DNA of 64,000 bases, from the NCBI GenBank assembly GCA_038501625.1, contig JAZAYU010000349.1, positions 443,853-507,852 of the forward strand. Reading direction: 5' to 3'. The notes beneath the pieces were generated by a model. It had not been told where the DNA came from, searched no databases, and saw nothing but the letters and a program-made list of their open reading frames with translations. Below, piece after piece: positions 56,001 to 64,000 of this stretch. Origin of the DNA: Corbicula japonica. Taxonomy: Eukaryota > Mollusca > Bivalvia > Venerida > Cyrenidae. Each line of letters begins with the position of its first letter. Position 1 is the stretch's first letter. The position numbers and the translations under genes are program-made.

Positions 56001-56587
56001 CCATGGGGCGATCAGAAAGTCGAGGCAGCGTACGGACTGACTTGTGACCAGATCAAGCTACCTGAAAATCAATGGAGATGTTATGAAAGTTATATCGCAA
56101 AAGTGTGCTGTGCTGCCTGTAATTCCGTGCACAAAAGCGTTCAGGGTATGTAAAATATTTGTCCAAGAACCGGCCTACTATTTAGCTTAGTTTCGAGTTT
56201 CGAGCCACGTTTCGAGTAAAAAGCCACGTTTGTATCCCAAGAAGTCTGATTCTATGAAAATGGTGTTTGGTCGAAGAAGTTTATACGAGAAATATTTTTT
56301 AAAAAAGTATTTCTAAACTGCTAATAAATGGGAAAGCCTTTCATACTCAAATGCGACAAATGCATCCCTGCAAGTAAATGGGTAAACTTAATATTATATA
56401 AGGATTTTTACATTGCTTTGTTGCGTTATCTTACAATATTTTGATATCGAAATATAATCTCTCTTTTGTAGGTTGTGAGTATGGAGACATGCTAAATACA
56501 TGTGAGTCAAGCAAATGTAGTACATATGACTCTGACACAAGGACAAAGTGCTGTACCACCTGTGTAGCAGCCCCTATTGTAGGTTAA
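45723..56587 (+). CDS. Secreted M12B metalloprotease 2, ADAM mig-17-like (15 exons, 583 aa)
   Basis: Exons: 45723-45768, 47173-47272, 47538-47634, 47960-48037, 48691-48842, 49645-49788, 50127-50279, 51088-51232, 52375-52491, 52867-52924, 53696-53904, 54581-54712, 55429-55480, 55993-56145, 56472-56587; 1752 nt in one frame. It is a tandem paralogue of the gene at 10.2-42.4 kb with the same exon order and phases. Domains: signal peptide 1-16; reprolysin with HEIGHSLGAEH (H201, E202, H205, H211) and Met-turn M226; CR block with DGGDGTPCGTGK and WCMSSQCV; PLAC-like module with CCFTC; second CR block (CWDLQC, WCQNKVCV); two terminal PLAC-like modules. No prodomain, no membrane anchor. All zinc ligands and the catalytic Glu are present. 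Its introns are shorter (10.9 kb gene). Role inferred as extracellular matrix proteolysis; substrate unknown. Confidence 0.88.
46150..46360 (+). repeat. Dispersed repeat R3
   Basis: TTTTGCCACTGACCGTTCC, TTGTTTGTGGCGTCCTG, GGGGAGGCTGTG and GATTCCTGATATGCATATG. Confidence 0.75.
46385..46740. repeat. Dispersed repeat R4, inverse of 24.70-25.11 kb
   Basis: CACTGTTTTCAAACAGTGGAAT, GATAGAAATATATTTCACTC and the TTTTCACTCGTGGCTTTGCC palindrome match the gene 1 intron 5 copy in reverse. Confidence 0.65.
47173..47272 (+). CDS. Protease 2 exon 2
   Basis: Acceptor CTCTTTAG, donor AA|GTAAGA. Encodes LTLELLVVADYSEFN, one residue longer upstream than gene 1. Confidence 0.9.
47538..47634 (+). CDS. Protease 2 exon 3
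   Basis: Encodes WYQLTSPTKTV and NDVKKYISALVHS; phase 0 end. Confidence 0.9.
47960..48037 (+). CDS. Protease 2 exon 4
   Basis: Encodes SNNVYRSLEPRNIFITIKLV and DVLVMT; 78 bp like its paralogue. Confidence 0.9.
48185..48370 (+). repeat. Dispersed repeat R3
   Basis: TTTTGTCACTGACCGTTCC, TTGTTTGTGGTGCC and a diverged GGGCGGCTTTG block. Confidence 0.65.
48691..48842 (+). CDS. Protease 2 exon 5
   Basis: Encodes VSDSPWTETVKVAAGTSYDV and IPHDHAMILT. The acceptor GACAG at 48690 is preferred over the CCAAAG four bases earlier because it keeps phase and the 152-bp length. Confidence 0.85.
49645..49788 (+). CDS. Protease 2 exon 6
   Basis: Encodes GGGGTFSGYAYLEAEC and LIAHEIGH. The donor AG|GTGTGT lacks the downstream reiteration seen in gene 1. 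Confidence 0.9.
50044..50069. repeat. (GA)n microsatellite in intron 6 of protease 2
   Basis: Uninterrupted GA/AG run of about 26 bases. Confidence 0.85.
50127..50279 (+). CDS. Protease 2 exon 7
   Basis: Encodes SLGAEHDGKGNPCPSSDGYA, the Met-turn Met and WTFSSCS. Confidence 0.9.
50350..50560 (+). repeat. Dispersed repeat R1, diverged
   Basis: CGCCGCCATTTGCATACCAT, GCTCGACCCGGGGTTAG and TCAAATCGAGCCTGCAACG. Confidence 0.65.
51088..51232 (+). CDS. Protease 2 exon 8
   Basis: Encodes NHTNCLEQIDNTHPNS and DEQCRIHYGPQSHLCR; acceptor TTTTAATAG. Confidence 0.9.
52375..52491 (+). CDS. Protease 2 exon 9
   Basis: Encodes DQYNGNYTGVCLKMFCHDP and DGGDGTPCGTGK. Single copy here, unlike gene 1. Confidence 0.9.
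52867..52924 (+). CDS. Protease 2 exon 10
   Basis: Encodes WCMSSQCVSTRVDHIQLVD; phase 1 end. Confidence 0.9.
53696..53904 (+). CDS. Protease 2 exon 11: PLAC-like module
   Basis: Encodes NCVAGDTPGPWFHGLTC, KCCFTC and DGQCAARHGSGSYMCR, the last a repeat of the exon 8 end. Confidence 0.9.
53975..54215 (+). repeat. Dispersed repeat R3, diverged, interrupted by R2
   Basis: AACCAGGTTTAAACACCAGG, TGCAACTGACCGTTC and the GAGTGTAAG.ATACCTGG end. The R3 sequence (CTGATATGCAAATT) resumes after the R2 hairpin. Confidence 0.65.
54223..54361. mobile_element. R2 hairpin element inserted in R3
   Basis: Near-perfect palindrome, closely matching the copy at 7772-7910. Confidence 0.8.
54581..54712 (+). CDS. 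Protease 2 exon 12
   Basis: Encodes YNGKSYADTVCWDLQCHDP and YTSCGNHK; acceptor TTTGGTAG. Confidence 0.9.
54808..55375. repeat. 41-42-bp tandem repeat filling intron 12 of protease 2
   Basis: About 13-14 units of the type CGAATCTAGTGACACTAAAT then AAAAGGGTTTTAATGGATCAA, with a few shortened units. Confidence 0.85.
55429..55480 (+). CDS. Protease 2 exon 13
   Basis: Encodes WCQNKVCVQDAKAPSVP; acceptor TTTCTTCAG, donor G|GTGAGA. Confidence 0.88.
55993..56145 (+). CDS. Protease 2 exon 14
   Basis: Encodes NCPWGDQK, LTCDQIKLPENQWRC and VCCAAC. Confidence 0.9.
56472..56587 (+). CDS. Protease 2 exon 15 and stop
   Basis: Encodes CEYGDMLNTCESSKC, TKCCTTC and the tail APIVG before TAA at 56585. Confidence 0.9.
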
Positions 56588-56606
56588 TGAAAGCAATTGT
56601 ACAATC

Positions 56607-56612
56607 AATAAA
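56607..56612 (+). terminator. Polyadenylation signal of protease 2
   Basis: AATAAA 20 bases after the stop codon, followed by TTTATTTGCTGT. Confidence 0.55.
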
Positions 56613-56619
56613 TTTATTT

Positions 56620-57845
56620 GCTGTATCAAGTAACTGTTGTTCATAAATATATCGTCTATAAAACATGACGGAGACAACTATACATTTTGTAGGATAAGTT
56701 CTTTTTCGTCAGACCTCCAGGCCCCAAGATCATAAAACTGAGTTTGGAGACCAGACTCATATCTCAAGCATCTGATTGGCTGAAATGGCGACGTCTTACC
56801 TCTTTGGTTGCACGACGGTGGCAGTTGTTTAAGAGTTTATGAAAGTTTTTGGGGAAATCTTTTCTAAAAAGAACCTAGAAGCTCTATTTGTTTCTTTTAT
56901 CCCTGTCATCGTGTTCTTGCTGATTTTACTCCAGGTGCTCTGGTCTCTGTAAGATCATTGAGTACCCGCCCTTTGGCTTTGCAATGCTATTAAATTCTTA
57001 TGTTTATATGTTTGTATGCTTTTGCATGCAACATTGTTGAGCTGATGGGTGGGTTGGAGTTATTTCACCAAGACAATTTGTACTTGTTTTGTGATACGAG
57101 AACCTGTTGGGGCAAGTGTGAGGTTGGTGCACCCTAGAACCTGGTTTAAACCCCCAGTGGCAATGTGTTTTGCCACTGACCGTTCCAAGGCGGTAACCCC
57201 TCCGGTTCTCACTTCCGTTATTTGTTTGTGGCGTCCAGTTTGAAACTGATTTTTGTAATACCATGCTCTCTTTTCCTCTCTACTTTTTGGCTGTGTGGGG
57301 AGGCTGTGTATGCTGGATGTGGCCATTCCTGATATGCATATTTCATTTTTTTGGGCCCAGTTTGCAGCTGACTATTTTAACTGTGAACTTACCCTTTACC
57401 CAACGATTTGGTCTGCACCAACTTCTGCGTCTAACGAATGGTGTACATATGTAATACGACAAGTGTTTAACAAGTTAAAGATATTATGATAAATCGAATA
57501 ACGTCACTGTTAAAACTCTATTACTTTCAGTAAAAATAATTGTTGAATTGGTGGCTTAATTGAGACCTGTCAATAATAACAATCAACAATCAAGCAAAAA
57601 TTTTCAAAAGCATTGAAGTTTAGAAAAGTGCAAATTTATGATTCACGAAGGCTAACGTGAGGTATCTGCAATTAATATAAACATTAAATGCGACCCGTAT
57701 GGCCATGCTTAAGATTATAAAACTTAATCTGGAGACCAAATCTCAAGCATCTGATTGGTAAAGTGAAGACGTGAACACACCATCAGATCAGCTTACAGTT
57801 TCGCTGCAAATACAGCAATCTGGTCACGTACACTCTCAGCCTTGA
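56620..57845. other. Region downstream of protease 2
   Basis: R2 half-copies at 56.73 and 57.71 kb, an R3 copy at 57.03-57.35 kb and minisatellite-like CAGCAATCTGGTCACG at about 57.82 kb. No gene seen. Confidence 0.6.
57030..57350 (+). repeat. Dispersed repeat R3 (near full length)
   Basis: All diagnostic blocks present, from GGGGCAAGTGTGAGGTTGGT to GGCCATTCCTGATATGCATA. Confidence 0.75.
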
Positions 57846-58328
57846 ACACATTGATAAGATCAAGTGACGAATAGGCCTAGTTGATAAGAAGCTACAGAAA
57901 ACAAGTGTGACGTCGTCCAGCAGCCAATCAGAGGCCTCAAGTTTTTGGTTTACAACAGTCGTTTATTTTCTGATTACGACGCAGAAAGAGTCCATTTCAA
58001 CTAGGCCTATTCGTCACTTGATCTTATCAATGTGTGAAACATCAGTCTTTAAGATTATACGAAGCAATGAGTTGTTTATCAAACGACGCACTTGCTTATG
58101 GCATATCTTTTAAAAATATGATGTTTAATACATTTTCTAGATACAACCTTGTATTGCTTATCACAATAATTCACGATAAACCATGATTTGACATGGATAT
58201 AGCTACTGTCGCAGTGAAACAGTCAATAGAATGTGAGTGTAGCAAATATCCTTAACATTCAAGGGAGTTAACATGTCCTTACAATGCGATTATATAACCC
58301 CTATTAAAAACTCGGTACGCAATACAAG
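57846..58328. repeat. Inverted piece of the 1-kb array, head-to-head
   Basis: 57846-57988 is the direct sequence GATAAGATCAAGTGACGAAT...CGCAGAAAGAGT found in the array units; from 57998 the same start appears in reverse (CTAGGCCTATTCGTCACTTG) and the unit continues backwards to CAAGCTCTCATGG at 58328, where the transposon is inserted. Confidence 0.75.
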
Positions 58329-58607
58329 CTCTCATGGGTGCCGTCTTATCAACCTTCGAACGATTTTCTTACTTTTTTATCACGATTTCGACTTACGATT
58401 TTCTTACGATCGATCTTAAGAGTGTCTTATCAAACTACTCGTAAGTGTAAAAATAATCGTACGAATATTTTTGAGCGTAATATTTATACGCATGCGCAGT
58501 TAGCATAACTAAACTCTTCAATAGAGGTAACGCGCGAACTACGGCGCATGCTATATCCCGGTACTTTTTGGGTCTCCGGTACTTTTTTTCCGGTACTTTT
58601 CCCAGTA

Positions 58608-59060
58608 TTTTTTTTTCGGTAATTTTATATGCATCAAATACGTTTTATTTTTGGTTATAATTGAAGTTTTTGTTGTGGGAAATGATTAAATACACTACTA
58701 TTTTTAATTTAGATCTCTTTAAACATAATTATAGCTGATATTTGTGTTGAAATTAAATGATTGATGGATCTTTTTTAAAAGCCGTTTTCGGTACTTTTCT
58801 AGGTACTTCCATATGCATTTAAATACGTTTGTTTATTAAGGAGAATTCAAGTTTTTAGTGGTGGGAAATGATAAAATGCACGTTGAACCTTTTTAACATA
58901 ATAATTATTATAGATTACATTTGTTTCAAATTTAAATGATTCGTCGATCTCTTCTAAAAGTCGTTTTCGGTACTTTTCTATGTACTTCCATAAGCATTAA
59001 AATAATTATTATGTTTTTCAACCAGAATTGAAGTTTTTAGTGGTGGTACCCCAGTAATAT
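58608..59060. repeat. Tandem repeat, period about 179 bp, inside the transposon
   Basis: TTTTCGGTACTTTTCTA.GTACTTCCATA recurs at 58785 and 58964, with a diverged first copy near 58610; each is followed by GAAGTTTTTAGTGGTGG-type words. Confidence 0.7.
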
Positions 59061-59489
59061 ATTTAATTTGGACCGTTCTACATTTTTTTGCAATTACATA
59101 TTGTGAATATTCTTGCAGCAAATTATTATTAATATTATTAATAATACGACGGATACTAATCTATTTTCCTAATCTAAGTTATGTCAGTGGTAAGGACAAT
59201 CACACAATTTGACACTTCGATTGCCAATAAACAGATTATAGCACACTTGGTAGGATCTGTAATCGTTTGTTTTATAACAGGAAGCCCCTAGTCAACAAAA
59301 AAATCTAAATTGAAATTTCCTTTGAAATGATTAAACGCGCGATTACTGATCGCTGTCTACAAAAATGGTACAGCAAAATAAAATAACTCCAGTCATCTTA
59401 AATCATACGCAGTTTACAAAGATGATGTTTTACTAGAGAAATACCTATATTATATTTCAGAACGAAAATTTAGATTTGTTATTAATTTG

Positions 59490-59620
59490 TTCTATGTCGT
59501 TAATTGTTTGTGGCGTCTTATTTGAATTGACAAACTTATAATAACATGCTCTCTTTACCTCTCTTCTTTTTTCGCTGAGTTGGGAGGCTGTGTTTTGTGA
59601 GTGTGGCGATTCCTGATAGT
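59490..59620 (+). repeat. Dispersed repeat R3, 3' part
   Basis: GTTAATTGTTTGTGGCGTC, TTGGGAGGCTGTGTTTTGTG and GTGTGGCGATTCCTGATAG. Confidence 0.7.
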
Positions 59621-60149
59621 TCACTATTTTACGAAAATCAGGTTATCAGTCCAGTACCTTACATATTGAATCTGGTCGTCATATCAATATACATCGACAT
59701 CAAAAACTGTTTATTTTCCGTTTTTAATAATTCTGAATTTAATGTCACAGAGATATGTAAACTATTTGATATTTTAGTTTGTCTGTTCTCAATTATTCAT
59801 CAGAAGTATGGGGTCTAAATGAAGGAAAAGATACTGAAATTGTTCACACAAAGTTTTTAAGAATAACTTTTATGTGTTAATAAATCTACGAATATGTCTG
59901 AATTATACGGTGAACTAGGAAGAGTACCCTTAATAATCATTAGAAAAATACATATAATCAGATAGTGGATAAAATTAATAAAACTCGATAATAAGAATAT
60001 AAAAAAAAATTAAAGAATATAACAAAACGTATTTATATCATGCTCAAACATTTTGCTTATATTAAATTTTCGTATAATAATTAAAACTGGGCTCACCAGA
60101 TAAAAAACCATGCTTCAAACTTATTGAGTAACAAGAGCTTTATTGAGTA

Positions 60150-60305
60150 ACAAGGGTTCTCTTGTTTATTAATTGTTTGTGGCGTCCTATTTGAATTGAC
60201 ATACATATATAAAACATGCGCTCTCTCTCTCTTCCTCTCTTCTTTTTCGCTGCGTGGGGAGGCTGTGTTTTTTTAGTGTGGCGATTCCTGATATGCATAT
60301 GTTGC
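60150..60305 (+). repeat. Dispersed repeat R3, 3' part
   Basis: Nearly identical to 46.20-46.36 kb (TTGTTTGTGGCGTCCTATTT, CATGCGCTCTCTCTC, GGGGAGGCTGTG). Confidence 0.75.
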
Positions 60306-60941
60306 TTTTTTTTTCTTATATACGATGGTCGCTCTTCGCGCACAACCCAGTTACTATTCAAATCAATGCGGAAAAATTTCCTTCTATTTCTATATGCCGC
60401 CGATCGGAAAATGAATCGCAACTTTTCAATCTCTTGCCGGCTTCATAAAGCATCTTAAACCATATTTATTTAAAAACATTACATACCTGAGAAGCCACAT
60501 TCAAGTAGAATCAATATATGTAATCCTTCATAAGTAATGTTTTCGTTTTTTATGCAAAACTGTTTTAAACCTCCACCCATGTTGATTACACCGCATAAAG
60601 TTTATCTGACTCGCGTTTATTGATAATTTTCAGCGTGTAAACGGCATATGCTGTGGTAGGTTTAAAAAGTTATTTTGTGGATTATTCGTTCGTTTTATTG
60701 TTACTTTTATCATCATTTATGTTTTATAACGATATTTGACATACCAGTGTTGAAATTTTCATGTGGGAGCGAAAAAAAAAGAATTTAAATCGGGTCGATT
60801 TTCACCACAGTTTTGATCGTAACTGCTTGAGATGTAAAGGACAGACAACGAAAACGTCCGTATGATAATGGGTCTGTGCCTGCAGTCGAATTATTGAGAC
60901 TATGCCTGAGATCTATCTGTCTTCGGACTCAAATCGTCACG

Positions 60942-61094
60942 TCAGCGTTCTTCCCGATCAAAAATGGCTTGTTTGTTTAACCTGTACTTTGATATAACTT
61001 CAGCGTCGCTCATTGCCTCGAGACTTGTGACCCTGTCACGAAAATTTATTTCTTTCCTTTTCAGACGTACATCAAATAGCAGAACGGCAGCCAT
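60942..61094 (-). pseudogene. Harbinger-type transposase N-terminal fragment (50 aa)
   Basis: The frame starts MAAVLLFDVRLKRKEINFRD and contains ISKYRLNKQAIFD, then breaks into REER and a stop. The pattern of an Arg/Lys-rich start followed by (F/I)xxxYRLxxxxI is what HARBI1-like transposases show at their N-terminus. The catalytic part is not found elsewhere in the element. It fits the 3-bp target duplication of the surrounding transposon. Confidence 0.5.
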
Positions 61095-61278
61095 TTTATA
61101 TTCTACGCTCGTAACTTACGAGTACCCTTCGGCGCTCGTAAGTTTTCACCAAAATCTTACTATTATCGTACGAATATCGCAACCTACGATTTTTGATAAG
61201 ACACCGACTAAGTCGTAAGATTGTCGTACGTTAATCCTACGATATTTCTGATCGTACGAACGTTGATAAGACGGCCCC

Positions 61279-61462
61279 ATGGTGTATTGGATAGCATTCT
61301 GGCCGTCCACGCCAGCAACCCGGGTTCGTGTCTCGACCGGTGATATATGTTTTTTTGTATTTTTTAATTATCATATATTATTATTATTACTATTTTTATT
61401 ATTTTTATTATCAGCAGTAACAGCGGTGGTAGTAGTCGTCGTAGTTGTAGTATTCGTGTTGC

Positions 61463-61498
<36 letters not shown>

Positions 61499-61505
61499 CT
61501 TATTT
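61279..61505 (+). repeat. Inverted array piece with tRNA-like segment and trinucleotide repeats
   Basis: Reverse complement of 62.33-62.55 kb: tRNA-like head, TATATATG/TTATTATT tract, GTAGTAGTCGTCGTAG and (TTA)n. It meets the direct unit at about 61506, a head-to-head junction. Confidence 0.75.
61280..61346 (+). pseudogene. tRNA-like segment (Gly-type), array copy A
   Basis: TGGTGTATTGGATAGCATTC (A-box), a CTGGC/GCCAG anticodon stem around GTCCA and CCCGGGTTCGTGTC (B-box). The acceptor stem does not pair, so it is a tRNA-derived element head. Confidence 0.5.
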
Positions 61506-61510
61506 TCTCA

Positions 61511-62649
61511 CATTCTATTGACTGTTTCACTGCGACAGTAGCTATATCCATGTCAAATCATGGTTTATCGTGAATTATTGTGATAAGCAATACAAGGTTG
61601 TATCTAGAAAATGAATTAAACATCATATTTTTAAAAGGTATGCCATAAGCAAGTGCGTCGTTTGATAAACAACTCATTGCTTAATATAATCTTAAAGACT
61701 GATGTTTCACACATTGATAAGATCAAGTGACGAATAGGCCTAGTTGATAAGAAGCTACAGAAAACAAGTGTGACGTCGTCCAGCAGCCAATCAGAGGCCT
61801 CAAGTTTTTGGTTTACAACAGTCGTTTATTTTCTGATTACGACGCAGAAAGAGTTTATTACGTTATGCTTACGTTTAGCCGCAGCACCGACTCTGTGCCT
61901 AGATATAAGGAAAACTGTTTTGCAGTAAACCGAAAAAATAAGCGGGTCGTGTTCCTTGGATGGTTCGCGACCTAAACGAGTGCTTTGTTGACGCCATTGC
62001 ATTTAAATGGAGCTTATATCAGCTGGTTTCCAATGGCACCTTTTTGGCCTTTCCCACATAGTCTTTTAACGTGTTCAATAATAACAATTTGCGGTAGCAG
62101 TGATAATAAACAAAATAGCAGCAGCAGCAACTACAGCAACAACAACAACAACGACGACGAGGACAACAAAGACGACGAAACAACATAAACAACAAACCAC
62201 AACCACACCACTATCAAGATAATAATAAAACTACAACAACAACAACGACGACGAGGACAACAAAGACGACGAAACAACATAAACAACAAACCACAACCAC
62301 ACCACTATCAAGATAATAATATAATAACAATATAAACGAGAAAGTAAGATAATAATAATAATAATAGCAACAAGAATACTACAACTACGACGACTACTAC
62401 CACCGCTGCTACTGCTGATAATAAAAATAATAAAAATAGTAATAATAATAATATATGATAATTAAAAAATACAAAACACATATATCACCGGTCGAGACTC
62501 GAACCCGGGTTGCTGGCGTGGACGGCCAGAATGCTATCCAATACACCATGAGAGCTTGTATTGCGTAACGAGTTTTTAATAGGGGTTATATAATCGCATT
62601 GTAAGGACATGTTAACTCCCTTGAATGTTAAGGATATTTGCTACACTCA
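61511..62649 (+). repeat. Array unit 1 (about 1139 bp)
   Basis: Starts CATTCTATTGACTGTTTCAC and ends before the same words at 62651. It contains ATAGGCCTAGTTGATAAG, a unique stretch, CAA/GAC trinucleotide runs and the tRNA-like segment in reverse. It is longer than unit 2 because a block of about 93 bp with AACAACGACGACGAGG is duplicated at 62.13-62.31 kb. Confidence 0.85.
62487..62552 (-). pseudogene. tRNA-like segment, array copy B
   Basis: Same A-box and anticodon-arm sequence as copy A, with B-box GGGTTCGAGTC. Confidence 0.5.
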
Positions 62650-63700
62650 CATTCTATTAACTGTTTCACTGCGACAGTAGCTATATCCATGTCAAATCAT
62701 GGTTTATCGTGAATTATTGTGATAAGCAATATTACAAAGTTGTATCTAGAAAATAAATTAAACATCATATTTTTAAAAGGTATGCCATAAGCAAGTGCGT
62801 CGTTTGATAAACAACTCATTGCTTCATATAATCTTAAAGACTGATGTTTCACACATTGATAAGATCAAGTGACGAATAGGCCTAGTTGATAAGAAACTAC
62901 AGAAAACAAGTGTGACGTCGTCCAGCAGCCAATCAGAGGCCTCAAGTTTTTGGTTTACAACAGTCGTTTATTTTCTGATTACGACGCAGAAAGAGTCTAT
63001 TACGTTATGCTTACGTTTAGCCGCAGCACCGACTCTGTGCCTAGATATAAGGAAAACTGTTTTGCAGTAAACCGAAAAAATAAGCGGGTCGTGTTCCTTG
63101 GATAGTTCGCGACCTAAAAGAGTGCTTTGTTGACGCCATTGCATTTAAATGGAGCTTATATCAGCTGGTTTCCAATGGCACCTTTATGGCCTTTCGCACA
63201 TAGTCTTTTAACGTGTTCAATAATAACAATTTGCGGTAGCAGTGATAATAAACAAAATAGCAGCAGCAGCAACTACAGCAACAACTACAACAACAACAAC
63301 GACGACGAGGACAACAAAGACGACGAAACAACATAAACAACAAACCACAACCACACCACTATCAAGATAATAATATAATAACAATATAAACGAGAAAATA
63401 AGATAATAATAATAATAGCAACAAGAATACTACAACTACGACGACTACTACCACCGCTGCTACTGCTCATAATAAAAATAATAAAAATAGTAATAATAAT
63501 AATATATGATAATTAAAAAATACAAAAAACATATATCACCGGTCGAGACTCGAACCCGGGTTGCTGGCGTGGACGGCCAGAATGCTATCCAATACACCAT
63601 GAGAGCTTGTATTGCGTAAAGAGTTTTAAATAGGGGTTATATAATCGCATTGTAAGGACATGTTAACTCCCTTGAATGTTAAGGAGATTTGCTACACTCA
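62650..63700 (+). repeat. Array unit 2 (1051 bp)
   Basis: Anchor word ACTGTTTCAC at 62660, 61521 and 63711 gives the spacing. Sequence is almost identical to unit 1 outside the trinucleotide block, implying recent amplification. Confidence 0.85.
63537..63602 (-). pseudogene. tRNA-like segment, array copy C
   Basis: Identical in the visible boxes to copy B. Confidence 0.5.
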
Positions 63701-64000
63701 CATTCTATTGACTGTTTCACTGCGACAGTAGCTATATCCATGTCAAATCATGGTTTATCGTGAATTATTGTGATAAGCAATACAAGGTTGTATCTAGAAA
63801 ATAAATTAAACATCATATTTTTAAAAGGTATGCCATAAGCAAGTGCGTCGTTTGATAAACAACTCATTGCTTCATATAATCTTAAAGACTGATGTTTCAC
63901 ACATTGATAAGATCAAGTGACGAATAGGCCTAGTTGATAAGAAGATACAGAAAACAAGTGTGACGTCGTCCAGCAGCCAATCAGAGGCCTCAAGTTTTTG
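63701..64000 (+). repeat. Array unit 3, cut by window end
   Basis: Repeats unit 2 through CAGAGGCCTCAAGTTTTTG; the array continues beyond the window. Confidence 0.85.

Larger units (their letters stand above)
58329..61278. mobile_element. PIF/Harbinger-like DNA transposon, internally deleted
   Basis: Left end GGTGCCGTCTTATCAACCTTCG and right end CGAACGTTGATAAGACGGCCCC are inverted repeats; both ends hold a second subterminal box (GTCTTATCAA near 58421, TTGATAAGACACC near 61193). ATG flanks the element on both sides (3-bp duplication), and removing it restores the CTCATGGTGTATTGG found uninterrupted in the neighbouring array units. A transposase N-terminal fragment lies near the right end. 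Inside are two R3 copies and a 179-bp tandem repeat. Confidence 0.75.

Noticed and set aside
61279..63470. Ser/Asn- or Leu/Val-rich small open frames in the array
   Set aside because: They are translations of CAG, CAA and TTA trinucleotide runs.

Overview
This is a stretch of AT-rich animal nuclear DNA, most likely from a bivalve mollusc. The evidence for that is a glycine/tyrosine-rich secreted structural protein of shematrin type (a shell-matrix family), multi-exon secreted metalloproteases, and a dense load of short inverted-repeat elements, tRNA-derived SINE-like repeats and minisatellites in introns. The species is not identified.

Layout. (1) 1-2.4 kb, minus strand: a three-exon shematrin-like gene. 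A TATA box sits at 2424-2431, followed by a short non-coding exon, a signal-peptide exon (1640-1830) and a long repeat exon (22-703). The spliced frame gives about 290 aa. (2) 2.4-10.1 kb: intergenic, with a duplication, a tRNA-derived SINE, a CpG-rich inverted-repeat transposon and hairpin elements. (3) 10.2-42.4 kb, plus strand: metalloprotease gene 1, 15 exons, 574 aa. (4) 42.4-45.6 kb: intergenic repeats and a 37-bp minisatellite. (5) 45.7-56.6 kb, plus strand: metalloprotease gene 2, a tandem paralogue with 15 matching exons, 583 aa. Both spliced frames were assembled by hand; every junction keeps GT-AG and reading frame, and all but one of the corresponding exon boundaries have obvious counterparts in the other gene. 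(6) 57.8-64 kb: a tandem and inverted array of about 1.05-1.14 kb units carrying a tRNA-like segment. One unit is split by a 2.95-kb Harbinger-like DNA transposon.

The two proteases have a signal peptide, a reprolysin (M12B) zinc-protease domain with HExxHxxGxxH and a Met-turn, an ADAM-TS-like cysteine-rich block, and C-terminal six-cysteine modules resembling PLAC domains. That architecture resembles the ADAM mig-17 group. Two things stand out: no inhibitory prodomain is encoded between signal peptide and catalytic domain, and an exon trio (8-9-10) reappears as exons 11-12-13. Gene 1 is three times longer than gene 2, largely because repeats entered its introns. Intron 3 alone holds a Ty3/Gypsy element that lacks gag, is broken by another transposon, and itself sits in the terminal repeat of an older element. 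Gene 1 also shows two micro-duplications of coding sequence: five copies of the zinc-motif exon end plus splice site in intron 6, and a partial copy of exon 9.

A joint role of the Gly/Tyr-rich protein and the two secreted proteases in an extracellular matrix such as shell or periostracum is possible from linkage, but this is only inference.
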